Assembly (NCBI GenBank): GCA_028280265.1
Contig: JANQMD010000039.1
Span: forward strand, 111,594-175,593
DNA from: Flavobacteriaceae bacterium
GTDB taxonomy: Bacteria > Bacteroidota > Bacteroidia > Flavobacteriales > Flavobacteriaceae
DNA: 64,000 nt
Direction: 5' to 3'
A model generated the notes under the pieces. The model was not told the origin of the DNA, made no database searches, and was given only the letters and a program-made list of their open reading frames with translations. Shown piece by piece: positions 54,469 to 63,414 of the stretch. Every line of letters starts with the position of its first letter. Position 1 is the first letter of the stretch. The translations under genes and the position numbers were made by a program.

Positions 54469-55500
54469 GTGAGTAAAAAAGCACATATTTTAGTCATTCG
54501 ACTTTCAGCAATGGGTGATGTTGCCATGAGTGTTCCTGTACTTAGGGCTTTTTGTAAACAGTATCCAGATTGCAGAGTTACCGTTTTGTCGAAGCCTTTT
54601 TTAAAAGCTCTCTTTGCCGATATTCCCAATGTTCATTTTTTTGCTGCTGATGTAAAAGGGAAACACAAAGGTATTTTAGGACTGTATCAATTATTTAAGG
54701 AGCTAAGGCATCTAAAAATTACACATGTAGCCGATTTTCATAACGTGCTTCGATCAAAGATTTTACGAAGATTTTTTTCTATGACATCTTCTAAAATTGC
54801 CTATATAGATAAAGGTAGAAAGGCGAAAAAAGCATTAACTAGAGAGGAAAACAAGATTTTTCAACAGCTTAAAACATCTCATCAACGTTATGCCGATGTC
54901 CTCTCAGATTTAGGTTTTCCTGTAAATATAGGTCAACCTGACACGCTATCTGTAAAGGAAATTTCGGACGAAGTTCAAAATTTAATTGGTAAAAAGGATG
55001 CTCCGTGGATTGGCATAGCTCCTTTTGCTGCTTTTGAAGGGAAAGTATATCCGCTTCATCTTATGGAAAAAGTCATAGAACAACTTTCAAAAAAATATCA
55101 AATCATTCTTTTTGGTGGAGGCAAAAAAGAGATTGCTATTCTTGATTTGTTAGAGAAGAAGTTCCCAAAAACAAAAAACATTGCAGGTAAATTATCTTTT
55201 GATCAGGAATTGAATTTGATTGCCCATTTAAACCTTATGCTTTCCATGGATTCTGGGAATGCTCACCTGGCAGCGATGCAACAAGTAAAAACAGTTACGT
55301 TATGGGGGGCTACACATCCTTATGCTGGTTTTGCTCCTTACAATCAACCACAAGATTATTGCATACTTCCTGATCTTGAAAAATATCCAAAGCTTCCTTC
55401 TTCCATTTATGGAAATAAAGTTCTAAATGGTTACGAAAAAGTGATGGAAAGTATCAATCCAAAAACAGTCGTGCAAAAAATTGAATCTATTCTACAATAA
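54469..55500 (+). CDS. GT9 glycosyltransferase (heptosyltransferase-like)
   Basis: 343 residues. GT-B fold of the LPS heptosyltransferase family: LVIRLSAMGDVAMSVPVLRA, APFAAFEGKVYPLHLMEKVI, LFGGGKKEIAIL and MSMDSGNAHLAAMQQVKTVTLWGATHP. It probably adds a core sugar to lipopolysaccharide at the inner face of the inner membrane; the acceptor is not known. Transcribed divergently from yicC. Confidence 0.9.
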   Translation: MSKKAHILVIRLSAMGDVAMSVPVLRAFCKQYPDCRVTVLSKPFLKALFADIPNVHFFAADVKGKHKGILGLYQLFKELRHLKITHVADFHNVLRSKILRRFFSMTSSKIAYIDKGRKAKKALTREENKIFQQLKTSHQRYADVLSDLGFPVNIGQPDTLSVKEISDEVQNLIGKKDAPWIGIAPFAAFEGKVYPLHLMEKVIEQLSKKYQIILFGGGKKEIAILDLLEKKFPKTKNIAGKLSFDQELNLIAHLNLMLSMDSGNAHLAAMQQVKTVTLWGATHPYAGFAPYNQPQDYCILPDLEKYPKLPSSIYGNKVLNGYEKVMESINPKTVVQKIESILQ

Positions 55501-55977
55501 ACCTCCTTAGTGCAAGTCCATCAGGCATTTATGTTAAATTGAACTTTAAATGTGAGCTAAAATTGAATCAAGATCAATTGTTGTGTTTGTTATTGATGAT
55601 TGTAGATTTTTGATTGACGATATTTGAATGATAAATATAGAAGATCGAATGATAAACATTGAAAATTATAGCTTATGGATTAAAAACAACAATAGTTTAT
55701 TTACAGTCATTGTGCTGGCTTTCATTGCCTAAAGAGTCATAAAAAACGACTTGTACATAAACGATTTAAACTGATTCGTATCTCTATTCTCTGATGAATT
55801 TTCCTCATACATACATACTTTCTTCAATCGTAATTTATTGATCAGTATTCGTTATTTATCTGAGCTCACACACAACTTTTAACCCTGACCTGAAAAATGA
55901 TTGAGGCGAAGCATCTCAGTAAAACAAACGACCTATTGAAAAAAGTCTTGAAAAACAAAGAAGCAGGATTGAATAAA
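55501..55977. other. Long AT-rich intergenic region, no gene recognised
   Basis: First half of an 899-bp gap between GT9 and upp. All frames are interrupted and no tRNA is seen. ACACACAACTTTT occurs at about 55868 and again at about 56200, a direct repeat bracketing the hairpin at 55978-56027. Confidence 0.5.
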
Positions 55978-56027
55978 AGATGGAAAGCTGTTTGATCCCG
56001 ATGAAATTGGGAGAGTTCTTTCCATCT
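55978..56027 (+). ncRNA. Candidate structured RNA element (nested hairpin)
   Basis: Outer stem AGATGGAAAG (55978-55987) pairs perfectly with 56018-56027; inside, TCCCGAT (55996-56002) pairs with ATTGGGA (56006-56012; one G-T pair) around a GAA loop. No coding frame explains it. A terminator at 56259-56284 could end such a transcript. Strand is assumed; family not identified. Confidence 0.35.
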
Positions 56028-56258
56028 GTGGATGGTGATTCTGTAGTTTTTTTAGATTTTTTTCATCAGTCTTGACTTTTTTGATTCGTTTTTGCGTCAA
56101 GGCAAAAATGAATATCGATAGATTTCTTTATTAGTGTAGTAACAATGATTATAAATTGATCTATTTTTTTCTTCTTCACAAAATCAGTTTAAAAGATACA
56201 CACAACTTTTGGGACTAATCCCTAAAACTATAATTATTAACCTTTTACGATGTCAATA

Positions 56259-56284
56259 AAAAAGAGCCTCTTAAGACTCTTTTT
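56259..56284. terminator. Bidirectional hairpin terminator in the GT9-upp gap
   Basis: AAAAAGAG and CTCTTTTT form an 8-bp stem around CCTCTTAAGA, with A-run and T-run on the two sides. It lies 115 nt before upp, so it should end something transcribed from upstream. Confidence 0.7.
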
Positions 56285-56399
56285 GGTTTTGGTTGTGTAA
56301 CTTTTGGTTGTTTATAAAGAAACATCAATGTGTAAATTGATGAAATAGTTTACATTTGATTTGTCGAAAGATACGAATTTAATTTAAACCTGTTGCCCT

Positions 56400-57053
56400 A
56401 TGAAAGTTCATCACTTGCTAAAAGAGTGTTCTGTTTTAAACACTTTTTTGAAAGAAATTCGGGATGAAAATATCCAAAAAGACTCTATGCGTTTTCGGAG
56501 AAACATCGAAAGAATTGGCGAAATACTTTCTTATGAGCTTAGTAAAAAATTAAATTTCGGAACAGAAAAAATTTCAACCGTATTAGGAGCGAAAGAATCT
56601 GAAATCATACAAAACGATCTTGTTATTTGCTCAATTTTAAGAGCGGGACTACCACTTCATCAAGGGATTTTAAATTATTTTGATGACGCAGAAAATGCTT
56701 TCATTTCTGCTTATAGATTTCATCCAAATGATGATGACCATTTTGAAATTAAAGTTGAATATTTTGCCTCCCCTTCCTTGGATGGGAAAACACTTATTTT
56801 GGCGGACCCTATGTTAGCAACTGGTCAATCTTTGGTATCTGTCTATAATGCTATTGCCCAATTTGGTACACCGAAAAAAATTCATTTGGCTGCTGTTATC
56901 GGTTCTAAGGAAGGTGTAGAATATATTAAAGAGTATTTCCCTGAAAATACTGAGTTATGGATTGCTGATATCGACTCTAAGTTAAATGATCGAGGTTATA
57001 TTGTTCCTGGTTTAGGTGATGCTGGGGATTTATCATTTGGACCTAAATTATAA
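56400..57053 (+). CDS. upp: Uracil phosphoribosyltransferase
   Basis: 217 residues. PRPP-binding loop in ILADPMLATGQSLVSVYNA, SILRAGLPLHQGIL, and the uracil-binding C-terminus YIVPGLGDAGDLSFGPKL. It salvages uracil to UMP. The 3' end overlaps the converging DUF6427 gene by 11 bp. Confidence 0.93.
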   Translation: MKVHHLLKECSVLNTFLKEIRDENIQKDSMRFRRNIERIGEILSYELSKKLNFGTEKISTVLGAKESEIIQNDLVICSILRAGLPLHQGILNYFDDAENAFISAYRFHPNDDDHFEIKVEYFASPSLDGKTLILADPMLATGQSLVSVYNAIAQFGTPKKIHLAAVIGSKEGVEYIKEYFPENTELWIADIDSKLNDRGYIVPGLGDAGDLSFGPKL

Positions 57054-57972
57054 GCAAAAAAATTGGCAGCACTAAACATAAAATCAAAATAATATTTTTT
57101 AAAAATTGCTTTTGAATTCCTTCTATTCCATTGGTTAAAATGATGGATATTGGAAAAAATAAAAACATCAACTCTGCTCCTGTTTTTCCATCAAAAAAAA
57201 TAATAAACCCTATTGCTACCAGAAAATTGAGAATGGTCAGCATCCAAAATTTTCTATAATTTCCACTCACCGAAAACACTTTAGGTGTTTTAAATAAGAT
57301 TGACGACAGGCATAAAACTCCTAAAAATACAAGTACATAAAAAGCTTTATTTGAAGATGTATACGCTTCAAAGTTATAATCGGTGTAAAAAGAAAAACGA
57401 TGGATAAAATCTTCCGTTTTATCTAACCAAAAACAATAGGTGAAGTAACAAATTACGGGAGTTATAAATCCAATAATAGGAATGATAAACGTTTTTATAT
57501 TTAATTTTTGGAATAGCGCTATCGAGGTGTAAAGTAATATCAAATAAACAAGTGAAAAAGGGTTTAAAATATAGAGAATAGCCAACCAAAAACCACTATC
57601 AAACATTTTTTTGATCACTATTTTATCTGTTCTTAAACTGTATACTCTTCTTAAAAAAATGAGTAAAATAAGATTCAAGACTAATTCCTCTTTGTGGAGC
57701 ATCGTTTCGGGAAAAAAAGTAAATAGTGTGGTGAAAAAGAAGAAACCATACGTGTTGTATAATGTCAATTTATTCTTGGTTAAAATGAAATTATAAAAGA
57801 AAAAGGCAAGTATAAAAACACCTAGTATTGTGGCAAAATCTACAGTGGATAGTTCTCTTGTCTTTTCAGGGAAAAGTCCTAAAAAAAATACACTCAAATA
57901 CCATCCTAAAAAAAGGAGAAAAAGAATCACATAGTTTGCTGGATTTGTTTTTCCAAAAAAATTGGCTAGCAT
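57043..57972 (-). CDS. DUF6427 family multi-pass membrane protein
   Basis: 309 residues with about eight hydrophobic segments, starting MLANFFGKTNPANYVILFLLFLGWYL. Patterns such as LNLILLIFLRRVYSLR, FDSGFWLAILYILNPFSLVYL and the C-terminal FPISIILTNGIEGI fit DUF6427, which in Flavobacteriia sits next to upp. Function unknown. Convergent overlap with upp. Confidence 0.8.
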   Translation of the reverse strand: MLANFFGKTNPANYVILFLLFLGWYLSVFFLGLFPEKTRELSTVDFATILGVFILAFFFYNFILTKNKLTLYNTYGFFFFTTLFTFFPETMLHKEELVLNLILLIFLRRVYSLRTDKIVIKKMFDSGFWLAILYILNPFSLVYLILLYTSIALFQKLNIKTFIIPIIGFITPVICYFTYCFWLDKTEDFIHRFSFYTDYNFEAYTSSNKAFYVLVFLGVLCLSSILFKTPKVFSVSGNYRKFWMLTILNFLVAIGFIIFFDGKTGAELMFLFFPISIILTNGIEGIQKQFLKNIILILCLVLPIFLLII

Positions 57973-57984
57973 GTTGAGTTTTTA

Positions 57985-57992
57985 TATTTTTG
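57985..57992 (+). promoter_or_regulatory. Possible -7 box for the DUF6341-trmB-ATL unit
   Basis: TATTTTTG fits TAnnTTTG, about 22 nt before the ATG at 58014. Confidence 0.4.
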
Positions 57993-58013
57993 CAGCGTAA
58001 ATATACTCAAGAT

Positions 58014-58229
58014 ATGATAGCGTTCAATATTTTTAAACTGATTGGAGAATTATTCACAAACGTTTTGTTTCTTCCTTTTAATTGGTTTCGCCTTGACATA
58101 GCCACAGGAAGTGGTGGATGGTGGACTTCTAACGCAATCAACTGGGCTTTTTTAGGTATTCTTTTATGGTTACTTTGGTACTGGATGAAAGAATCACGTA
58201 AGTTTCTTAAAGAAGGAACAGAAGACTAA
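58014..58229 (+). CDS. DUF6341 family small membrane protein
   Basis: 71 residues from MIAFNIFKLIGELF. Two hydrophobic stretches surround a Trp-rich turn (NWFRLDIATGSGGWWTSNAINW) followed by WLLWYWMKESRKFLKE. Matches the DUF6341 pattern of Flavobacteriia; function unknown. Precedes trmB by 14 nt. Confidence 0.8.
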   Translation: MIAFNIFKLIGELFTNVLFLPFNWFRLDIATGSGGWWTSNAINWAFLGILLWLLWYWMKESRKFLKEGTED

Positions 58230-58243
58230 AAAGTCGCTTCGCT

Positions 58244-58915
58244 TTGGGAAGTAAAAACAAACTCAAACGCTTCAAAGAAAACGAAACGTTTTCTAATGTA
58301 ATTCAGCCTACACGAGAAGAAGTAATTCACCATTTCCCTTACAAAGGAAAATGGCATTCTTTTTTCAAAAACAACCTTCCTATAGTTTTAGAATTGGGTT
58401 GTGGTAAAGGAGAATATACCATTGCGCTTGCTCAAAAAAATCCTGATAAAAATTTTATTGGTATTGATATCAAAGGAGCTCGTTTTTGGAGAGGAGCTAA
58501 AACAGCTATCGAAGAAGGCCTTAAAAATGTTGCTTTCATTCGAACTCAAATCGAACTAATTGATTTTATTTTCGATCAAAATGAAGTAGATGAAATCTGG
58601 ATTACTTTTCCTGATCCTCAAATCAAATACAAGCGTACCAAACATCGTATGACCAATCACGATTTTCTGAAAAAATATCATCATATTTTGAAAGAAGATG
58701 GCGTTGTAAATCTAAAAACTGATAGTGAGTTTATGCATGGTTATACTTTGGGATTACTCCATGGAGAAGGTCATGAAGTTTTGCATGCAAGTCATGATGT
58801 GTATAAATTAAAATCTTCTCCAGCAGAGGTCACTGATACACAAACCTTCTACGAAAAGCAATATCTAGAACAAGACAAGGCTATTACTTATATTAAGTTT
58901 AAATTGAACTATTAA
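58244..58915 (+). CDS. trmB: tRNA (guanine-N7-)-methyltransferase
   Basis: 223 residues with a TTG start (reads MGSKNKLKRF, the usual flavobacterial TrmB N-terminus). SAM motif LELGCGKGEYTIALA, FIGIDIKGARFWRGAKTA, and WITFPDPQIKYKRTKHRM are TrmB hallmarks. It makes m7G46 in tRNA. Operon with the upstream DUF6341 and downstream ATL genes. Confidence 0.95.
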   Translation: MGSKNKLKRFKENETFSNVIQPTREEVIHHFPYKGKWHSFFKNNLPIVLELGCGKGEYTIALAQKNPDKNFIGIDIKGARFWRGAKTAIEEGLKNVAFIRTQIELIDFIFDQNEVDEIWITFPDPQIKYKRTKHRMTNHDFLKKYHHILKEDGVVNLKTDSEFMHGYTLGLLHGEGHEVLHASHDVYKLKSSPAEVTDTQTFYEKQYLEQDKAITYIKFKLNY

Positions 58916-58933
58916 TTTTTGTACTTTCATTTT

Positions 58934-59266
58934 GTGAAAGAAAACGATAATTTTTTTGAAAGAGTTTACCAAGTAGCTCGCTTGATTCCTTATGGACGAG
59001 TTACTAGTTATGGTGCCATTGCAAAATATTTAGGCGCTGCCCGCTCTGCTAGAATGGTAGGTTGGGCCATGAATGGATCTGGGAAATATGAGGATGTTCC
59101 TGCACACAGAGTTGTTAATAGAAAAGGGCTGCTAACTGGAAAACATCATTTTCAGGGTACAAACCTTATGCAACAGCTACTAGAAAGTGAAGGAATTGTT
59201 GTTAAGGAAAATCAAATCCAAGATTTAGAAAAAATTTTTTGGGATCCCATGAAGGAACTAGAGTAA
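58934..59266 (+). CDS. Alkyltransferase-like protein (MGMT fold, no active cysteine)
   Basis: About 111 residues from a GTG start (VKENDNFFERVY); a TTG 15 nt upstream is possible. MGMT DNA-binding domain: LIPYGRVTSYGAIAKYLG, ARSARMVGWAM. The active-site motif PCHRV reads VPAHRVV, so the acceptor Cys is Ala57. ATL proteins bind O6-alkylguanine without repairing it and hand the lesion to nucleotide excision repair. Starts 18 nt after trmB. Confidence 0.92.
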   Translation: MKENDNFFERVYQVARLIPYGRVTSYGAIAKYLGAARSARMVGWAMNGSGKYEDVPAHRVVNRKGLLTGKHHFQGTNLMQQLLESEGIVVKENQIQDLEKIFWDPMKELE

Positions 59267-59270
59267 TCTT

Positions 59271-61328
59271 TTAAGAAGTTTTAATTAATAATTTATAGAT
59301 AGTTCCTTTCCCCTGTTTAGATTCTACATTTAATGTTCCATTTAAATATCGAACGCGTTCTTCAATTGTTTTTAAACCTAAACTTCTTAAATCCTTAAAC
59401 TTTTTTGAAAATTCGAATCCAATTCCATTGTCCTGAATGGTTACTTCTATTTCATTTTCTTTATTTTTCTTTAATTTCAATTGAGTAGATTGGGCCTTCG
59501 CATGTTTTAGCACATTTGAAAAACACTCTTGAATTAACCTGTACAAACTCAATTCTTTCTCTTTTGATAAAAGTCCATCGATGTTTTCGATATTCCCAAA
59601 AAAGAACACATCAGAATTACTTTCATCCATCACATCAACAAGATTTCTAATCGCAGATGTAATACCCAGTTCCTGTAATTGAATTGGACTTAAAGTACGA
59701 GATATTGCTCTCATTTCTTCAATTCCTGTGTCTAAAGATTCTTTAAGTTCATCATACTCACTAGGAAGTTGATTTTTCACAAGTAATAATCTCTGACCTA
59801 CACTATCTCGCAATTCTTTTGAGATTTTTTTTCTCTCTAAATCTTGAGATATCAATAAGCCTTGTGAGAATTTTGTTTGCAGTGCATTTTTTCTTTTCAA
59901 ATAAGTATAATTTCTGAATAAGAATAAAATCAAAAACAACAGAAATAATGCTAAAAATCCATAGACCATCTCTCTCTTTCTGAGTCTAACTTCGTTCTCG
60001 AGATCTTCAATAGCCTCTTGCTGCCTTAAAATCTCCAGATCGCTTTTTTCTTTTTCGTATAGAGATTCATAATATGATAGTGCGTTTGATTTTTTAAGTG
60101 TTGCCACCGAATCCTTTATTCTATGGTACCTTTTACTGTACATAAGTGCTTTTTCAAAATCTCCCATAGATTCATAAATACTAGAAATGATATTGGCTGC
60201 ATTTTTATATTGATAAGACCCTTTATTGTATTCATTTTCCATCATTTCTTTTAGAATACTTATGGCTTTTTGATATTGCTTATTTACCCTTAGATAATCA
60301 CTTTCTGCTATTTTATAGAATGGATTAGATTCTCTTGACTCTACAGAAGGAAAACTATTCGATAGTAAGTCTAAAAAATATTTTGCTTGATCAATATCGT
60401 TTGCAGAGGCTTCTATATGCACCAAGTTTGCATAAACCAATCTGCGGTAAAGTAAGTTTTCATCTGTTTCTCCTTCATTTTTTAGGAATTCTAATGCTGC
60501 TCTAATACTTTCTCTTCGTTTTTCATCATTTTCCAGATTTCTGTATGCATTTGCCAAGTTAATATACTCAAAAGGTATTCTTTCAAATACCTTACCATCT
60601 AGCTTTTCTTGAATTAATTTTTCTCTTTCCTGTGCTGATTTATGATACAGTCCTACCCTATAATACATGTCAATAATGTAAGCCCTTGTATTATAGTACT
60701 CTTCCATTATTCCCAGTTTTTTATATAATTTACCCGCTGTATTAAAATCATTAAATGCTTGATCATAATTTCCAGTTTGTAATTTCCCTAACCCTCTATA
60801 ATAGAGAACCTTTGCTCGGGATTTTGAAGTATCGTTAATCAAAAGTGAATCGGCTTTATCTAAAGCAATACCCGCTTTTTGTCTTTTGCTTGTAAACACA
60901 TAAAAGTAACCTCTAACACTATAGAGTTTACCTTTTAATCTATTATCTGTAATTTGAACACTATATGTTTCGCACTTCTCTATGAGTTTCTCAAATTCTG
61001 TACGCTTTCTAAAATTGTGGACTATGACTAAAATTGATTCATCTAACTTATCAATAGCTTCTTCAAATTTCCCTTGTTGAAGTGATAGATCAATATAGTG
61101 TTCTAAATAAAATAACGACATGGCAGCATCTCTTTTTCCAAAGTGAAACTTTATAATACTGTCCAAGCTTTTTAATGACTGCTTTTTATTCTTTACTTCT
61201 TCTACTTGCTGTATAGTATGCGTCTTAAGTACATGAGAATACGACGCGTAAAAAGAAAATACGAGCAAAAAGAAAAAAGCATATTGTCTTTTGGTAAAAA
61301 TCAATTTTATAAGATTGTTACGTATCAT
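59271..61328 (-). CDS. TPR sensor kinase paralogue lacking the phosphoacceptor histidine
   Basis: 685 residues. Signal/TM at the N-terminus (about 13-33), TPR-like helical repeats (about 50-415), a TM segment (about 450-470), a HisKA_3 helix and a HATPase_c domain (IQECFSNVLKHAKA, QDNGIGFEFS, GLKTIEERV). Where the paralogues have ELHDSLGQ it reads ELRDSVGQ: codon CGA at 59808-59810. The ATP-binding part is intact, so it may act only as a heterodimer partner or have lost autophosphorylation. Overlaps the next gene by 4 nt. Confidence 0.9.
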   Translation of the reverse strand: MIRNNLIKLIFTKRQYAFFFLLVFSFYASYSHVLKTHTIQQVEEVKNKKQSLKSLDSIIKFHFGKRDAAMSLFYLEHYIDLSLQQGKFEEAIDKLDESILVIVHNFRKRTEFEKLIEKCETYSVQITDNRLKGKLYSVRGYFYVFTSKRQKAGIALDKADSLLINDTSKSRAKVLYYRGLGKLQTGNYDQAFNDFNTAGKLYKKLGIMEEYYNTRAYIIDMYYRVGLYHKSAQEREKLIQEKLDGKVFERIPFEYINLANAYRNLENDEKRRESIRAALEFLKNEGETDENLLYRRLVYANLVHIEASANDIDQAKYFLDLLSNSFPSVESRESNPFYKIAESDYLRVNKQYQKAISILKEMMENEYNKGSYQYKNAANIISSIYESMGDFEKALMYSKRYHRIKDSVATLKKSNALSYYESLYEKEKSDLEILRQQEAIEDLENEVRLRKREMVYGFLALFLLFLILFLFRNYTYLKRKNALQTKFSQGLLISQDLERKKISKELRDSVGQRLLLVKNQLPSEYDELKESLDTGIEEMRAISRTLSPIQLQELGITSAIRNLVDVMDESNSDVFFFGNIENIDGLLSKEKELSLYRLIQECFSNVLKHAKAQSTQLKLKKNKENEIEVTIQDNGIGFEFSKKFKDLRSLGLKTIEERVRYLNGTLNVESKQGKGTIYKLLIKTS

Positions 61329-63376
61329 ATTGCAATTTTAAGGAAAGCTCCTTTTCCTTTTTTTGATGTTACTTTTAAGTTTCCGTTTAAAAATCGGACA
61401 CGCTCCTCAATGGTCTTTAGTCCGAGACTTTTAGACTTATTAAAGTTCTTTGTAAAATCGAAACCTATACCATTGTCCTGAATGGTAATGATAATTTTTG
61501 ATTCTTCTTTTTTGATTTCAAGTTTAGCTGAAGACGCTTTTGCATGTTTCATTACATTTGAAAAACATTCTTGTATAATCCTGTACAAACTCAACTCTTT
61601 TTCCTTCGATAACATTCCGTCTATATTTTCTACATCTTCGAAAAAGTATGTATCGTCACAGTTTTCATCAAGATCTCTTACAAGGCCTTTAATCGCAGAA
61701 GTTATTCCAAGTTCCTTTAACTTTAATGGGTTTAATGCTCTAGAAATAACTCTCATCTCATCGATACTGCTGTCTAGAGATTCCCTTACTTTTACAAGTT
61801 CTTTGGGTATTTGATTTTTAACAATCAACAACTTTTGGCCCAGACTATCGTGCAGTTCTTTTGCAATTCTCCTTCTTTCTAACTCCTGAGATAAAAGTAA
61901 GTTTTGAGAAAATTTGGCTTGAAGGTTATTTTTTCTCCTTAAATATCTTCTATTCCTAAGCAAAAAGATAATCACAAAAAGTAATGTGAGTCCAATACTC
62001 CCTACTAGCATCGCTCTTTCTCTAATTTTAGCATCATCTTCTAAATCATGGATCGCTTCTTTTTGTTTTAAAATTTCTAGCTCTTTTTTCTCACCAGCAT
62101 ACAACGTTTGGTAATATGATAGTACATTTGCTTTTTGCGTACTTGTAACAGAGTCTTCTACTCTTTCGTGAAACTTTAAATATTTAAGAGCTTTTTTTAT
62201 ATTATTTCTTGACTCATAAATTTCTGATATTTTTTCACTTACAATAGAAACCTCTCTAAATCTTTTTTGTTTTTCTGCATTATCTAAAATAGATAAGTAT
62301 AATTCTAATGCTTTGTCTTTTTCTCCAGAATAATATAAATAGCTTGCTTCTGCTATTTCATAATTCATGTAGTAAATATATTTATGATCTAAATTTCTTG
62401 AGAGTTCTCTTAACCTCTCCACATATTTTTTTGCTTTTTTATGATCAATTGGAGCATACAAAGAAGTATAATTAGTATACAATAACATTTCAATAAAGTT
62501 TCTGCCATAATCCGCTTCATGAGGTAGGTATTTAAGACCTTTTATAAGGCTTTCTTCTTGTTTTTTGGGGTCTTTCAGCTTTTCATAAGCCATCGCCTGA
62601 AATGCATAATCATAAGCCAATCCAAGAAAAACACTATCATTTACTTTTTGGTCAATCAATTTTTGTCTTTCCTTCACTGCGTCTTTATACAAGCCAAAAA
62701 AGACATAAAAATCTAGCATTCCAGAAATTGTCCTGTAATATTCTATTTTATAATTTAGGTTCCAAAATAACTTAGAAGATTCTTTCAGGCTTTTAAATGC
62801 TTCAGCATAATTTCCTAGGTAATAATTACAGACTCCTATATTTCCAAGTGCCTTAGCATATTCAATGGTTGTTTTATCTATTGAAACAATAGATAAATTG
62901 TAAAACTTAATTGCTTCTGTATAGTTTGAGGTGTTTGCATAATACCCTCCTTTTAAATAGTTAAATCGCCATAAAAACTCTTCATCTTTCGCTTTGCTAG
63001 TTCTAACATCTTCTTTAGGGAATACGGTAGTTTTATTATGTTGCTCAAGCTTTTCAAGAAGCTTGTAATACTTATCTACATTACCAGTCATAACATAAGG
63101 CGCAATAGTTAAGTCACATAACTTCTTTGCGGCAATAACCTTTTCTTCTTCTTTTAAAGCTTCGTCTAAGTATAATTCAACAAGCTCAATATACCTACCT
63201 ACATCTTTGTAGTGCCTTATTTTAGATTGATAGCTTATTAGGCTATCTATACTCGTTAGCTTTTGTTGAATATCTTTTGAGGTTTTCAATACCTGCCTGT
63301 GATACGTAGTATCGATTTGACCGTAAGAGAAACTCAAACTAGCTAATAATAGTAAATAAGTGAGTTTTGTTTTCAT
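61325..63376 (-). CDS. TPR sensor histidine kinase (HisKA_3)
   Basis: 683 residues. Signal peptide ending FSYG, TPR repeats (about 45-415), TM (about 455-473, MLVGSIGLTLLFVIIFLL), HisKA_3 with RRIAKELHDSLGQKLL (His codon CAC at 61850-61852) and HATPase_c (ECFSNVMKHAKA, QDNGIGFDF). It is a LiaS/NarX-like kinase that should sense an extracytoplasmic cue through the TPR domain. The cognate regulator is not in the window. Middle member of a three-gene tandem array. Confidence 0.92.
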   Translation of the reverse strand: MKTKLTYLLLLASLSFSYGQIDTTYHRQVLKTSKDIQQKLTSIDSLISYQSKIRHYKDVGRYIELVELYLDEALKEEEKVIAAKKLCDLTIAPYVMTGNVDKYYKLLEKLEQHNKTTVFPKEDVRTSKAKDEEFLWRFNYLKGGYYANTSNYTEAIKFYNLSIVSIDKTTIEYAKALGNIGVCNYYLGNYAEAFKSLKESSKLFWNLNYKIEYYRTISGMLDFYVFFGLYKDAVKERQKLIDQKVNDSVFLGLAYDYAFQAMAYEKLKDPKKQEESLIKGLKYLPHEADYGRNFIEMLLYTNYTSLYAPIDHKKAKKYVERLRELSRNLDHKYIYYMNYEIAEASYLYYSGEKDKALELYLSILDNAEKQKRFREVSIVSEKISEIYESRNNIKKALKYLKFHERVEDSVTSTQKANVLSYYQTLYAGEKKELEILKQKEAIHDLEDDAKIRERAMLVGSIGLTLLFVIIFLLRNRRYLRRKNNLQAKFSQNLLLSQELERRRIAKELHDSLGQKLLIVKNQIPKELVKVRESLDSSIDEMRVISRALNPLKLKELGITSAIKGLVRDLDENCDDTYFFEDVENIDGMLSKEKELSLYRIIQECFSNVMKHAKASSAKLEIKKEESKIIITIQDNGIGFDFTKNFNKSKSLGLKTIEERVRFLNGNLKVTSKKGKGAFLKIAI

Positions 63377-63414
63377 AGGTTGACTCTTTTAATATGCCTT
63401 TTTTCTTTCTTCTA

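Noticed and set aside
55978..56027. Assignment as 6S RNA or tmRNA
   Set aside because: The hairpin alone does not identify the family and I cannot run a covariance search; kept only as a candidate structured RNA.
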